Shown: positions 25,246 to 34,823, counted from the first letter of the stretch. The stretch: DNA of 64,000 bases from Streptomyces albus subsp. albus (GCF_000725885.1 NZ_JODR01000002.1:1-64000), one strand, 5' to 3'. Program-made: numbers and translations. Notes: generated from the letters alone by a model not told the origin.

Positions 25246-25789
25246 GCCCGCTCCCCCTTGCTGCCGGCCCGCTCGGCGTCCCGGCGCCGTACGTCGGGTG
25301 CCGCCTGGGCGACGGCCGCGGTGATCTGGGAGTAGGCGGCGCAGCGGCACAGGTTGCCGCTCATCCACTCGCGGATCTCAGCGGCGGAGCCAGCGTGCCC
25401 CTCGCGGACGCAGGCGATGGCGGACATCAGCTGTCCGGGGGTGCAGAAGCCGCACTGGAAGGCGTCGTTGGCGTGGAACGCCTCCTGCATGGGGTGCGGG
25501 GTGCCGTCCGGTGCGGCCAGTCCCTCGACGGTGGTGACCTCACCGCCGTGCGCGGAGGCCGCCAGTGTCAGACAGGAGAGGACGCGGCGCCCGTCCAGGT
25601 GCACGGTGCAGGCGCCGCACTCCCCCTGTCACATCCCTTCTTCGCCCCGGTCAGCCCGAGGCGTTCCCTCAGTACGTCCAGGAGGGTGGCCCGCACGTCG
25701 CAGGCCGGCACCTCCCTCTTCTCCCCGTTGACAGTCAGCAGCAGGTGGTTTCCGGTGCGTTGTTCAGCGCTGTAGTCCACGACGGACAT
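25242..25789 (-). pseudogene. 2Fe-2S subunit of the molybdoenzyme, broken by a 1-base frameshift
   Basis: The N-terminal part (from ATG 25789) reads [10 protein letters not shown] ... [17 protein letters not shown] and then leaves frame. The expected continuation (E)[17 protein letters not shown] is present in another frame and runs to 25242 with both C-G-F-C-T-P-G and N-L-C-R-C motifs. One base is missing in the C5 run at 25622-25626 (G5 on the coding strand); a sixth G restores R-G-E-C-G. The rest looks fully conserved, so the change is recent or a sequencing error. The start could also be further upstream (TTG 25819). Confidence 0.85.
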
Positions 25790-25861
25790 TGGTACAGCCT
25801 GGAGCGCACTCGAAGGCAAGAGGCCGTACGGAAGGTCAACTTCCTTTGCTGGAGTGTCAAT

Positions 25862-27871
25862 TCATCGTTCGTGCGGTGTGCGGGCCGGACGGACGACCAT
25901 CGCGGAGCCGCCGCCCCGCCGTTCGGTCTCGGCCGCCGCGCGCCAGCGCCCGTCCGGCAGCCGCTGCACCCCGGTGGCCGCGCCGATCTCCTTCGTCTCC
26001 TTGAAGGCGTGTCCCAGCTTCTCCAGCCGCTGCCGCACGGGGCTGTTCAGCAGTCCCGGCTCGGCCTCGGTCTGTGCGGCGTTGCGCTGGCTGGCGCGGG
26101 GCGCGGCGATCGCGTCCACCAGCGGCATGCCCCGGTCGAGGTGGTTGGTGAGGGTCTGGAGGACGGTGGTGATGATGGTCGCGCCGCCGGGTGAACCGAG
26201 GGCCAGCACCGGCTTGCCGTGCTTGAGCACGATGGTCGGCGACATGGAGGAGCGGGGCCGCTTGCCGGGGCCGGGCAGGTTCGGGTCGTGGACACCGGGG
26301 CTGACCGGGGTGAAGGAGAAGTCCGTCAGCTCGTTGTTGAGCAGGAAACCGCGGCCCGGCACGGTGATGCCGCTGCCGCCGGTCTGCTCGATGGTCAGCG
26401 TGTAGGCGGCGACGTTGCCCCACTTGTCGGCGACGGTCAGGTGGGTGGTGTTCTCACCCTCGTAGGTGGTGGGCGCCGCCTGGTCCGCGTCACCCCGCTC
26501 GCACGCGGCCGGGTTTCGCGGATCGCCCGGCGGAACCGGGCTGGTGAGGGCCTTCTTGTCGTCGATCAGGCACTCCCGCGCGTCAGCGAACCGCTGCGAG
26601 GTCAGGCCCTTGGTGGGCACGTCCTCCTGCGTCGGGTCGCCCACCCAGCGGCCCCGGTCGGCGAACGCGATCCGGCTGGCCTCCAGATAGCGGTGCAGGT
26701 ACTCCTTCTCGCTCAGCTTGCCCAGATCGCTGCGCTCCAGGATGTTGAGCGCCTCGGCGACGCTGGTGCCGCCGGAGGAGGACGGCGCCATGCCGTAGAC
26801 GTCCAGCCCCCGGTAGCCGGTACGGGTCGGCTGCTGGGAGCGGGTCGTGTAGGCGGCCAGGTCCTTGTCCGTCAGATCACCGGGCCGCACCCGGCGCCCG
26901 GAGTCCGGGGCCACCGGCGGCTTGCGCACGGTGCGGACGATGTCGCGGCCCAGCTCGCCGCGGTAGACGGCCTTGGTGCCCTTGCGGGCCAGCAGGTCGT
27001 AGGTGCGGGCCAGGTCCGGGTTCTTGAGGGTGGAGCCCACCTTCGGCAACTCGCCGCCGGGCAGGAACAGCCGCGCCGTCGCGGGGAAGTCGCGGAACCG
27101 CTCCTCGTTCTCGGCGGTCTGCTGACGGAACGTCCTGTCGACGGTGAAGCCCTGCCGGGCGAGTTTCGTGGCGGGCCTGAGCACCTGGGCCAGCGACTTG
27201 GTGCCGTGGTCGCGCAGCGCCTTCTCCCAGGTCGCCGGGGTGCCGGGGGTGCCGACGCTCAGCCCGCTGGTGACGGCCTGGTCGAACGGGATGGCCTTGC
27301 CGTCCTCGGTGAACAGGTCCTTGCCGGCGCTCAGCGGCGCCTTCTCCCGGCCGTCGATCGTGCTCACCTTGCGGGTGGCCGCGTCGTAGTACACGAAGTA
27401 CCCGCCGCCGCCCACCCCCGCCGAGTACGGTTCGGTCACCCCGAGCGCCGCCGCCGTGGCCACCGCCGCGTCGGCCGCGGTACCGCCGCGCTTGAGGACC
27501 TCGATGCCCGCCGCCGACGCGTCGGCATCGACGCTGGAGACGGCGCCCCCGTACCCGGTGGCCACCGGCGACTTCGCGGGCTGCCCGCCCGCCTCGCGGG
27601 ACGCCGCCCCGGCCGGTGCGGCACCCATCAGGCCGGCCACCACGGCGCCGGTCGCGAACAGGGCGAGGACGCGCCGCTGCCGCACCGCCACGCGGGGACG
27701 GCGCGCCACGGACGCCGGGGACGGGACGGACCACGGGGCCGCTTTCCCGGCCGTGGCGAGCTGCTCCCTTCCGGCGGCGGGCCGTGGCGCGGTACGGCGC
27801 CACCGTGCCCGCCCCACAGCGGCGGACGAGCGGCGCTCACCGCCGTCGGCACCGGGCGAAGAGGACGTCAT
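25862..27871 (-). CDS. ggt: Gamma-glutamyltransferase precursor
   Basis: 669 aa. Exported: a basic N-terminus and a hydrophobic stretch (V-L-A-L-F-A-T-G-A-V-V-A-G-L) end near A-P-A-G-A-A at about residue 90. A start later than the ATG at 27871 is possible because the pre-signal region is unusually long and Arg/Ala-rich. The autoprocessing and catalytic threonine is T475 in E-N-T-T-H-L-T-V-A-D, with the P-S-S-S-G-G-T-S oxyanion region before it and G-S-P-G-G-A near the C-terminus. It cleaves gamma-glutamyl amides such as glutathione outside the cytoplasm; released glutamate could enter by the adjacent GluABCD system. Confidence 0.93.
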   Translation of the reverse strand: MTSSSPGADGGERRSSAAVGRARWRRTAPRPAAGREQLATAGKAAPWSVPSPASVARRPRVAVRQRRVLALFATGAVVAGLMGAAPAGAASREAGGQPAKSPVATGYGGAVSSVDADASAAGIEVLKRGGTAADAAVATAAALGVTEPYSAGVGGGGYFVYYDAATRKVSTIDGREKAPLSAGKDLFTEDGKAIPFDQAVTSGLSVGTPGTPATWEKALRDHGTKSLAQVLRPATKLARQGFTVDRTFRQQTAENEERFRDFPATARLFLPGGELPKVGSTLKNPDLARTYDLLARKGTKAVYRGELGRDIVRTVRKPPVAPDSGRRVRPGDLTDKDLAAYTTRSQQPTRTGYRGLDVYGMAPSSSGGTSVAEALNILERSDLGKLSEKEYLHRYLEASRIAFADRGRWVGDPTQEDVPTKGLTSQRFADARECLIDDKKALTSPVPPGDPRNPAACERGDADQAAPTTYEGENTTHLTVADKWGNVAAYTLTIEQTGGSGITVPGRGFLLNNELTDFSFTPVSPGVHDPNLPGPGKRPRSSMSPTIVLKHGKPVLALGSPGGATIITTVLQTLTNHLDRGMPLVDAIAAPRASQRNAAQTEAEPGLLNSPVRQRLEKLGHAFKETKEIGAATGVQRLPDGRWRAAAETERRGGGSAMVVRPARTPHER

Positions 27872-27956
27872 ACAGGGGCCTCCTTCTGTGCGGACTCCGC
27901 GCGTCGTGCGCGTGATCCGCGCAGCCTAATGTGCTTGTCGCGAATGCGTCAGCACC

Positions 27957-28005
27957 CCCGTCCGCCGCCCGGTCACGTACCGGGCACGGGCCGGCGGCGG
28001 ACGGG
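27957..28005. terminator. Terminator after the glutamate importer operon
   Basis: Perfect 12-bp outer stem (27957-27968 with 27994-28005) enclosing a second small stem (CCCGGT / ACCGGG). Lies 46 bp beyond the last permease stop on the minus strand and before the ggt start. Confidence 0.6.
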
Positions 28006-28050
28006 CACGGGCCGGCCCTCGACGGCCCCGCGCCGCAGCAGGCCCGTCCG

Positions 28051-29013
28051 TCAGGGGCGGGCGCCCGGCATGGTGGAGCCGGCCTGGGCGGGGGCGACGG
28101 CGACGGCCTCGTTCTTGAGGTTGCCCCTCTCCCGCCGGGCGACCCAGTTGGCGAACCAGGACAGCAGCATGCACAGACCGATGTAGATGGCGGAGACGAC
28201 GATCACCACGGGGATGAACGGCATCGTGTAGTCCATGTTGATGGCGATGAGCCGGCCCGCGTGCAGGAACTCCTCGTAGGTGATGAGGAAGCCGAGGGAG
28301 GTGTCCTTGAGGGCGACCACGAGCTGGCTGATGATCGTCGGCATCATGGCCCGGACCGCCTGCGGCACCAGGACGTGCACCATCACCTGCGTCTTGCGCA
28401 TGCCGAGCGCGTAGGCGGCCTCCCGCTGGCCCCGGTCCACGGACTGCACCCCGGAGCGGAACACCTCGGCGAGCACCGACCCGTTGTAGAGCGTCAGCCC
28501 CGTCACCAGCGCGGGCAGCGCCTGGACCCGCAGCGCGACGAAGACGAAGAAGATCATGACGAGGACGGGCATGGCCCGGAAGAACTCGACCAGCAGCGTG
28601 CTCACCCAGCGCACGGGCCGGTGGTCCGAGAGCCGGCCGGCCGCCAGCACGGCGCCGAGCGCCAGGGCGAGGACGGCGGCCATGGCGAACGCCTTGAGGG
28701 TGTTGCCCAGTCCGCCCAGCAGCAGTTCCTGCACGCCCTCGTAGGCGAACGGGCGCCATTTGACGTGGGCGAACTGGCCGGTGTCGGTGAGCAGGTAGAA
28801 CACTCCGGCCAGCAGCACGGCGAGCGCGGCGGTGGTGAGGAGTCCGTAGACCAGGTGACGGGCGCGGGCGCGGGGGCCGGGGATGTCGTAGAGCGCGGAC
28901 GCGGCCCCCGGCGCCGGCTGGCCGCCGCGACCGCGCAGCAGCGTGGCCAGCCCCGACGGCTTTCCCGAGGGCTTGGGTCCGGACGGCGGCGTGGCGGGAC
29001 TGCGCGTGGTCAC
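28051..29013 (-). CDS. gluD: Glutamate/amino-acid ABC transporter permease (GluD-like)
   Basis: 320 aa. Hydrophilic N-terminus of about 60 residues, then five to six membrane helices and the HisM-type EAA loop (E-A-A-Y-A-L-G-M-R-K-T-Q) about residue 220. GTG start overlaps the first permease stop (GTGA at 29013-29010). A longer in-frame start at 29109 would run through the upstream gene and is not needed. Pairs with GluC to form the membrane channel of a polar amino-acid importer. Confidence 0.9.
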   Translation of the reverse strand: MTTRSPATPPSGPKPSGKPSGLATLLRGRGGQPAPGAASALYDIPGPRARARHLVYGLLTTAALAVLLAGVFYLLTDTGQFAHVKWRPFAYEGVQELLLGGLGNTLKAFAMAAVLALALGAVLAAGRLSDHRPVRWVSTLLVEFFRAMPVLVMIFFVFVALRVQALPALVTGLTLYNGSVLAEVFRSGVQSVDRGQREAAYALGMRKTQVMVHVLVPQAVRAMMPTIISQLVVALKDTSLGFLITYEEFLHAGRLIAINMDYTMPFIPVVIVVSAIYIGLCMLLSWFANWVARRERGNLKNEAVAVAPAQAGSTMPGARP

Positions 29014-29654
29014 CTGGCCACCCCCCAGCGCCGCTCCATCAGGTGGAAGAGTCCGCTGATCGCCAGGGTGAGGATGAGGTAGCCCAGCGCGATCCACACG
29101 AAGCTCCACACGACGCTGTAGCCGTTCTCGCTGAGCGTCTTGTAGGTGCTCAGCAGCTCCACCACGCTGAACGAACCGGCGATGGCGGAGTTCTTGGCGA
29201 GCGCGATCAGGGTGGAGCCGATGGGCGCGATGACGGTGCGGAACGCCTGCGGCAGCACGATGGTGCCCAGCGTCTGGCCGAAGGTCATGCCCAGGCTGCG
29301 GGCCGCCTCGCCCTGGCCGAGCGGCACGGTGTTGATGCCGGAGCGCACCGCCTCGCAGATGAAGGCCGAGGTGTAGCAGCCCAGCGCCAGCACCGCGAAC
29401 AGTTCGAACGGCAGTGCCACCCCGAACCGGGGCAGGCCCAGCAGCATGGCGAAGAACAGCAGCGTGAGCGGGGTGTTGCGGAGCACCGTCACCCAGGTGG
29501 TGCCCACGGCGCGCAGCGCGGCCACGGGCGCCACCCGGAAGCCCGCCATCACGACGCCGAGGGCCAGCGCCAGCAGCGAGGAGTAGACCGTCAGCCGTAC
29601 GGTGCCCAAGAAGCCCTCGCCGTAGAGGGAGAAGTTGTTCGTCAGTACGTCCAT
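29010..29654 (-). CDS. gluC: Glutamate/amino-acid ABC transporter permease (GluC-like)
   Basis: 214 aa, His/Glu/Gln permease family. Five helices; EAA loop G-E-A-A-R-S-L-G-M-T-F-G-Q-T-L at about 130-145, and R-N-T-P-L-T-L-L-F-F near the second helix, typical of the three-TM amino-acid class. 67 bp separate it from the binding-protein gene, and its stop overlaps the next permease. Confidence 0.92.
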   Translation of the reverse strand: MDVLTNNFSLYGEGFLGTVRLTVYSSLLALALGVVMAGFRVAPVAALRAVGTTWVTVLRNTPLTLLFFAMLLGLPRFGVALPFELFAVLALGCYTSAFICEAVRSGINTVPLGQGEAARSLGMTFGQTLGTIVLPQAFRTVIAPIGSTLIALAKNSAIAGSFSVVELLSTYKTLSENGYSVVWSFVWIALGYLILTLAISGLFHLMERRWGVAR

Positions 29655-29721
29655 TTCGAGCCGCTCGGCTCCTCTCGCCTGGTCGGGTTGGCGCTCGTCT
29701 CCTGCGGCGTCGCCCTGCGTC

Positions 29722-30654
29722 TCAGCCGGTCAGGGAGCGGTCCACGCGGGGCGGCCTGGGCGCCGGGGTGCCGGAGAGGCCGAGGGTGGCGTCGTAGGCG
29801 CGCTTCCAGTCGCCGCTGCGTTCCCGCCCGGTGAGCGCGTCGTCGAGGGCGCGGGCGAACGCACGGTCCGTGCGCGGGACCCCGATGCCGTACGGCTCCT
29901 TCGAGAACGCCCGGCCGACGACCTTGAGATGGGCGGGGTCCTTGGCCGCGTAGCCCAGCAGGATGGTGTCGTCCGTGGTGACCGCGTCGACCTGGTTGTT
30001 GAGCAGGTTGTCGACACAGATGGCATAGCTGTCGTAGGCGACGGGCCTGGCACGCGGGTAGTCGGACTGGATCCGCTGCAACGGGGTGGAGCCGACGGCC
30101 GAGCAGATCTTCTTGCCCGCCATGTCCTGCGGCCCCTTGAGGTGCTTCTCGTCGGTGCGGACCAGCAGCCGCTGCCCGGCGATGTAGTACGGCCCGGCGA
30201 AGCCGACGAGCTTCCTGCGGCCCCCGTTGATCGTGTAGGTGCCGACGTAGTAGTCGACCTGGCCGTTTTGCAGAGACGTCTCACGGTTGGCGGAGGCGAT
30301 GGCCTTGTACTCGACCTGCCGGTGCGGATCGAAGCCGAGGGAGGCCGCCATCATCTTGGCGATCTCGATGTCGAAGCCCGTGTACGTGCCGGTGGCCGGG
30401 TTCTTCTCCCCCATGCCCGGCTGGTCCTCCTTGACGCCGATGACCAGGTGTCCGCGCTGCCGGGCGGCCCGCCAGGTGGGCGAGGAGGGCAGGGAGAAGT
30501 CCCGGTCCACCGCGTAGTGCGGCAGCCGGGCCGGCTGCGGGCCGCGCGCGGGCGGGCTGCCCGGCGCCCCGCAGGCGGCGAGGGCGAGCAGCAGGACGAG
30601 GGCCGGACCGCGGGCCGGCCGGGCCCCGGTGCGTGATGCGGTGGGCGTGCGCAC
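29722..30654 (-). CDS. gluB: Glutamate ABC transporter substrate-binding lipoprotein
   Basis: 310 aa, GTG start. Lipobox L-A-A-C at about residues 25-28 after a short signal peptide. The SBP family 3 fold is recognisable: L-V-I-G-V-K-E-D-Q-P-G-M-G-E, G-F-D-I-E-I-A-K-M-M-A, V-G-T-Y-T-I-N-G-G-R-R-K-L-V-G-F-A-G-P-Y-Y and D-A-V-T-T-D-D. The gene order A-B-C-D and the G-T-Y-T-I motif match the GluABCD glutamate uptake system of actinobacteria. Ligand specificity is inferred from this match. Confidence 0.92.
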   Translation of the reverse strand: MRTPTASRTGARPARGPALVLLLALAACGAPGSPPARGPQPARLPHYAVDRDFSLPSSPTWRAARQRGHLVIGVKEDQPGMGEKNPATGTYTGFDIEIAKMMAASLGFDPHRQVEYKAIASANRETSLQNGQVDYYVGTYTINGGRRKLVGFAGPYYIAGQRLLVRTDEKHLKGPQDMAGKKICSAVGSTPLQRIQSDYPRARPVAYDSYAICVDNLLNNQVDAVTTDDTILLGYAAKDPAHLKVVGRAFSKEPYGIGVPRTDRAFARALDDALTGRERSGDWKRAYDATLGLSGTPAPRPPRVDRSLTG

Positions 30655-30667
30655 GAGGGACCGCCTC

Positions 30668-31405
30668 TCAGTGCTTGAGGATCTTGGAGAGGAAGTCCTT
30701 GGCGCGCTCGCTGCGGGGCGCCGTGAAGAACTCCTCGGGCGAGCGGTCCTCCACGATCCGGCCGTCCGCCATGAAGACCACGCGGTTGGCGGCCGAGCGG
30801 GCGAACCCCATCTCGTGGGTGACGACCACCATCGTCATACCGTCCCGGGCCAGCTGCTGCATGACCTCCAGCACCTCGCTGATCATCTCCGGGTCGAGCG
30901 CCGAGGTCGGCTCGTCGAACAGCAGCGCCTGCGGGTCCATCGCCAGCGCCCGGGCGATCGCCACCCGCTGCTGCTGGCCCCCCGACAGCTGCGCCGGATA
31001 CTTGTGCGCCTGCTCCAGCAGCCCCACCCTCTCCAGCAGCTCACGGGCCCGCCGCTCGGCCTCGTCCTTCTTCTTGCGGCGCACCTTGACCGGCGCCAGC
31101 ATCACGTTGGCCAGCACCGTCTTGTGGGCGAAGAGGTTGAACGACTGGAAGACCATGCCGACTTCGGTGCGCAGCCGGGCCAGTTCCCTGCCCTCCTCCG
31201 GGAGGGGGTGCCCCGCCAGGCTGATGGTGCCGGAGCCGATGGCCTCCAGCCGGTTGATGGTGCGGCACAGCGTGGACTTGCCGGAGCCGGACGGGCCGAT
31301 CACGACCACGACCTCGCCGCGGCCCACCGTCAGGTCGATGTCCTTGAGCACGTGGAGCGGGCCGTAGTGCTTGTTGACTCCGCGCAGCTCGATCAGCGGT
31401 TCCAT
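30668..31405 (-). CDS. gluA: Glutamate/amino-acid ABC transporter ATPase
   Basis: 245 aa, polar amino-acid class. Walker [10 protein letters not shown] (about 38-46), Q-loop F-Q-S-F-N-L-F, signature L-S-G-G-Q-Q-Q-R, Walker [15 protein letters not shown] and switch H in V-T-H-E-M. First gene of the operon, 13 bp before the binding-protein gene. The ribosome site before the ATG is poor. Confidence 0.94.
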   Translation of the reverse strand: MEPLIELRGVNKHYGPLHVLKDIDLTVGRGEVVVVIGPSGSGKSTLCRTINRLEAIGSGTISLAGHPLPEEGRELARLRTEVGMVFQSFNLFAHKTVLANVMLAPVKVRRKKKDEAERRARELLERVGLLEQAHKYPAQLSGGQQQRVAIARALAMDPQALLFDEPTSALDPEMISEVLEVMQQLARDGMTMVVVTHEMGFARSAANRVVFMADGRIVEDRSPEEFFTAPRSERAKDFLSKILKH

Positions 31406-31491
31406 AGGAAAGGGAAACTATCGGGCTGAATGGGTCACTACCGGGATGACACGCAGCGAGCGCGGACAACGGCGGCCCGGCCGCTCCCCGC

Positions 31492-31511
31492 CCCGCGGCA
31501 AGGTCCGCGGG
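31492..31511. terminator. Short hairpin after the gene at 31521
   Basis: CCCGCGG and CCGCGGG pair perfectly (7 bp, 6-base loop) ten bases past the minus-strand stop at 31521. Confidence 0.5.
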
Positions 31512-31520
31512 CCCCCGCCG

Positions 31521-31967
31521 TCAGGCCTCGCTGACCTCGGCGTACACCTGCGACAGCTCCGGCGAGCCGGTCTCCGCCCAGGCGCCGCCCTCCGCCAGCA
31601 CGTCCACCTCACGGCCCGAGGGCAGCCGCACCACGGGCTGCCCGTCGGGCCAGCGCGCCCAGCGGGCACCCGGCACCGTGCGCACCATCACGGTGCCCAG
31701 GTAGAGCCCGGCGTCGGTCCCCAGCCAGGGGGTCACCTCCGGGTCCTCGCGCCAGTGCGGCAGCAACTGGTCGAGGGCGGCCAAGGATTCGACGGAGTCG
31801 TCGAGCCCGACCCCGGCGGCACGCGCGTGCTCGCGCAACAGTTCGCATTCGGAGAGGAGCTGCGCCGCGCTCTCCTGCTCACCCGGCAGCCCCTCGGCCG
31901 CCGCTGCCCCTTCGGCATCCAGGTGGGGCTTGCGCCAGTTGTCCAGAAAGGGGAAGTGCATGCGCAT
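31521..31967 (-). CDS. Conserved actinobacterial protein of unknown function
   Basis: 148 aa, acidic, soluble. Conserved-looking blocks are F-L-D-N-W-R-K, L-L-S-E-C-E-L-L-R-E-H-A, L-D-D-S-V-E-S-L-A-A-L-D-Q-L-L-P-H-W-R-E-D, W-L-G-T-D-A-G-L-Y-L-G-T-V and P-E-L-S-Q-V-Y-A-E-V. I believe it belongs to a streptomycete family annotated as DUF6278, but the name is from memory. The L-Y-L-G-T-V plus 'W-P-D-G-Q-P-V-V-R-L-P-S-G-R' halves suggest a SUKH-like or immunity-type alpha/beta protein. Start chosen at the ATG giving M-R-M-H-F. Confidence 0.72.
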   Translation of the reverse strand: MRMHFPFLDNWRKPHLDAEGAAAAEGLPGEQESAAQLLSECELLREHARAAGVGLDDSVESLAALDQLLPHWREDPEVTPWLGTDAGLYLGTVMVRTVPGARWARWPDGQPVVRLPSGREVDVLAEGGAWAETGSPELSQVYAEVSEA

Positions 31968-32137
31968 CAGCGTGGCATTCTCACGGCCCCGGGCACCATA
32001 GGCGCGCGGCACAAGAACACCACCCGGACGGCACATCCGACATCTTGACGCCGCGTCAGGGCCTCCCTAGCTTCACCCCGCCCCGGTTGGATACGGGGTG
32101 CGCACCACGCCGTCGGAGTCCCACGAGAGGGCATCAC

Positions 32138-33958
32138 GTGCACAGACGTACCCGGACCCGCTCCCTCACCGTCCTGACGACCGTCACCCTGGCCACGGCA
32201 CCCGCGCTGACCGCCACCGCGACCGCGCGGCAACCCGCACCGCCCCCACGCCCCCTCCCCCTGGAGAGGCTCTACGACAACCGCGCCGTCAGCGACGACG
32301 GCGACCCCGGCGCCGCCGACTTCGACGGAGCCGGCCGCTCCCTGTCCGCGCAGGACCTGAAGGCCGCCGGCTGGGAGCCCGGCGCCCGCCTGGATCTGGA
32401 CGCCGCCCGGCTGCGCCGGCCCGACCGGGCCCCCGGCCGCCCCGACAACGTCCGCGCCGACGGCCAGCAGGTGAAGCTCACCGGCCGCGGCAACGCCCTC
32501 TCCTTCCTCGCCGCCGCCACCTCCCCGCACGGCCCCGGCGACACCGCGGCCGGCCGGGTGACCCTCCACTACCGCGACGGCTCCCGCGCCGGCCACACCC
32601 TCACCGTCGGCGACTGGCGCGGCGGCCCGCTGGCCACCAAGGCCGTCGCCCTCCCGCACCTCAACAGCCGCGAGGGCGGACAGGCACAGGAGAAGACCCG
32701 GCTGTACGCGGTGACCGTCCCCCTCGACCCCGGCCGCACTCTCTCCTCCGTCACCCTCCCCGAGGACCCCGGCCCCGACAGCGACCTGCACATCTTCGAC
32801 GTCGCCGTACGCCCCGCCGCCGACGGCTGGACGGGCAGCTGGGCCGCCTCCACCGGCGGCTACACCAAGGTGGGGCCCTGGCGGGACCGCACGCTGCGGC
32901 TGGTGGTCCACGCCTCAGCCGGCGGCCCGGCGGCCCGCATCCGGCTGGAGAACACCTTCGCCGCCCAACCCGTGCGCATCGGACACGCCTCCCTCGCCGT
33001 CCGGCGCGACGGTGCCACCGCCGACCGCCGCCCCGTGCCGCTCACCTTCGACGGAGGGCGCCCGGGCACCCGCATCCCCGCCGGGGCCCGCGCCGTCAGC
33101 GACCCCGTCGGCTTCGACGTACCCGCCGGCGCCGACCTGCTGATCAGCATCCACCTGCCCGGCCCCGTCAGCGCCGCCCCCGTGCACAGCGAAGCCGCCC
33201 AGCGCTCCTACCTGAGCGCGGACGGCAGCGGCGACCGCACCCGGGACGCGGCCGGTGACGCCTTCACCGGCTCCCTCACCACTTGGCCGTTCCTCACCGG
33301 TGTCGACGTCAGGGGCGGGCCCGGCTCCGTCGTCGCCCTCGGCGACTCCATCACCGACGGCGTCCGCTCCACCCCCGGCGCCAACCGGCGCTGGCCGGAC
33401 GTGCTGGCCGGGCGGCTGCGGGAGCAGCACGACGTGCCCCGGCTCGGCGTGCTCAACCACGGCATCTCCGCCAACCGCATCGTCACCGACCGCTACCCCG
33501 GCGACGGCGTCAGCACCGACACCGCCGGCGTCAGCGCCCAGCACCGGCTGGAGCGGGACGTCCTGGCCCAGACCGGGGCCCGGACCGTCGTCCTGTTCGA
33601 AGGCATCAACGATGTGCGGTGGGGAGCGTCCGCGGAGGCCGTCATCGCCGGGATGAAAGCCATCGCCTCCCGTGCGCGGGAGCGGGGCCTGCGGGTGGTC
33701 GGAGCGACGATCACCCCCTGCGAGGGGTACAAGGACTGCACGGCGGACGTCGACGCGCGGCGGGAGGCCGTCAACGCCTTCGTCCGGCAGAACGGCGGGG
33801 TGTTCGACGCGGTGATCGACTTCGATGCCGTCGTACGGGATCCCGCGAGGCCCTCGCGGATGCTGGCGGCGTACGACTCGGGGGATCACCTCCACCCCGG
33901 TGACGAGGGCCTCGAAGCCATGGGCAACGCCGTCGATCTCCCCCTCCTGACGGGGTGA
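32138..33958 (+). CDS. Secreted SGNH/GDSL hydrolase (esterase-type)
   Basis: 606 aa, GTG start with GAGAGG upstream. Signal peptide with core L-T-V-L-T-T-V-T-L-A-T-A-P-A-L. The N-terminal half (to about residue 390) looks like a beta-rich accessory region containing G-S-W-A-A-S-T-G-G-Y and a conserved 'L-R-L-V-V-H-A-S-A-G-G' segment. The SGNH catalytic domain follows: G-D-S-I-T-D-G (block I), N-H-G-I-S-A-N-R (block II), F-E-G-I-N-D-V (block III) and D-H-L-H-P (block V) with the catalytic Asp/His. It probably acts on extracellular esters or acetylated polysaccharides. Monocistronic. Confidence 0.9.
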   Translation: MHRRTRTRSLTVLTTVTLATAPALTATATARQPAPPPRPLPLERLYDNRAVSDDGDPGAADFDGAGRSLSAQDLKAAGWEPGARLDLDAARLRRPDRAPGRPDNVRADGQQVKLTGRGNALSFLAAATSPHGPGDTAAGRVTLHYRDGSRAGHTLTVGDWRGGPLATKAVALPHLNSREGGQAQEKTRLYAVTVPLDPGRTLSSVTLPEDPGPDSDLHIFDVAVRPAADGWTGSWAASTGGYTKVGPWRDRTLRLVVHASAGGPAARIRLENTFAAQPVRIGHASLAVRRDGATADRRPVPLTFDGGRPGTRIPAGARAVSDPVGFDVPAGADLLISIHLPGPVSAAPVHSEAAQRSYLSADGSGDRTRDAAGDAFTGSLTTWPFLTGVDVRGGPGSVVALGDSITDGVRSTPGANRRWPDVLAGRLREQHDVPRLGVLNHGISANRIVTDRYPGDGVSTDTAGVSAQHRLERDVLAQTGARTVVLFEGINDVRWGASAEAVIAGMKAIASRARERGLRVVGATITPCEGYKDCTADVDARREAVNAFVRQNGGVFDAVIDFDAVVRDPARPSRMLAAYDSGDHLHPGDEGLEAMGNAVDLPLLTG

Positions 33959-33977
33959 TGCCGGCCCCCTTCACCGG

Positions 33978-34022
33978 GGCAGCGGCCCCGGCACCTGCGC
34001 GCAGGTGCCGGGGGCCGCTGCC
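33978..34022. terminator. Long bidirectional hairpin
   Basis: A 22-bp stem with one bulged G and essentially no loop (33978-33999 with 34000-34022), between the convergent SGNH hydrolase and exonuclease III genes. Confidence 0.7.
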
Positions 34023-34043
34023 CTCGCAGGATGCGGGAGGGCC

Positions 34044-34823
34044 TCAGAGGGTGAGGTCGACCACGACGGGGGCGTGATCGGAGGCGCCCTTGCCCTTGCG
34101 CGCCTCGCGGTCGACGTACGCGTCGCCGACGGCGTTGCGGAACGCCTCGTTCCCGTAGACGAGGTCGATCCGCATCCCCCGGTTCTTGGGGAAGCACAGC
34201 TGGCGGTAGTCCCAGTACGTGAAGGGGATGTCGTACTTCAAGGGCCGCGGGTACACGTCCGAGATCCCCGCGGCCTCCAGCGCGGCCAGCGCCTCCCGCT
34301 CCCGGGAGGTCACATGCGTGGCCCCGGCGAACTCGTCGATGTCGTGCACATCGGCATCCGTCGGCGCGATGTTGAAGTCCCCCAGGACGGCGAACGGCGT
34401 CGCCGCGGACGCGAACTTCTCCGCGCTGTCGCGCAGCGCGGCCAGCCACTGGAGCTTGTACTCGTAGTGGGGGTGACCGACCTCACGCCCGTTGGGCACG
34501 TACACGGACCACACCCGCACTCCCCCGCAGGTGGCCGCCGCGGCGCGGGCCTCCACGGCGCCCTCCCACTCGGGCGCCCCGGGCAGGCTGAGAGCGGGGT
34601 CCTCGATGCCGACGCGGGAGAGGACGGCGACCCCGTTCCAGCGGCCCTGCGCGCTGACGACCGATTCGTAGCCCAGGGCGCGCAGTTCCTGCTGCGGAAA
34701 GGCGTCGTCGGACACCTTCAGCTCCTGGAGGCACAGCACGTCGGGCTGTGCGGTCTCCAGCCACTGGGTGAGGCGCGGCAGGCGGGCTGTTATCGAGTTG
34801 ACGTTCCAGGTGGCGATACGCAT
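34044..34823 (-). CDS. xth: Exodeoxyribonuclease III
   Basis: 259 aa, normal for ExoIII. It shows the EEP-nuclease blocks: T-W-N-V-N-S-I-T-A-R (N), C-L-Q-E-L-K-V (catalytic Glu), Y-V-P-N-G (Tyr/Asn), G-D-F-N-I-A-P (Asp/Asn) and S-D-H-A-P-V-V-V (His). It acts at abasic sites and removes 3' blocking groups in base-excision repair. Followed downstream by a bidirectional terminator; 48 bp after the metallo-hydrolase stop on the same strand. Confidence 0.95.
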   Translation of the reverse strand: MRIATWNVNSITARLPRLTQWLETAQPDVLCLQELKVSDDAFPQQELRALGYESVVSAQGRWNGVAVLSRVGIEDPALSLPGAPEWEGAVEARAAAATCGGVRVWSVYVPNGREVGHPHYEYKLQWLAALRDSAEKFASAATPFAVLGDFNIAPTDADVHDIDEFAGATHVTSREREALAALEAAGISDVYPRPLKYDIPFTYWDYRQLCFPKNRGMRIDLVYGNEAFRNAVGDAYVDREARKGKGASDHAPVVVDLTL

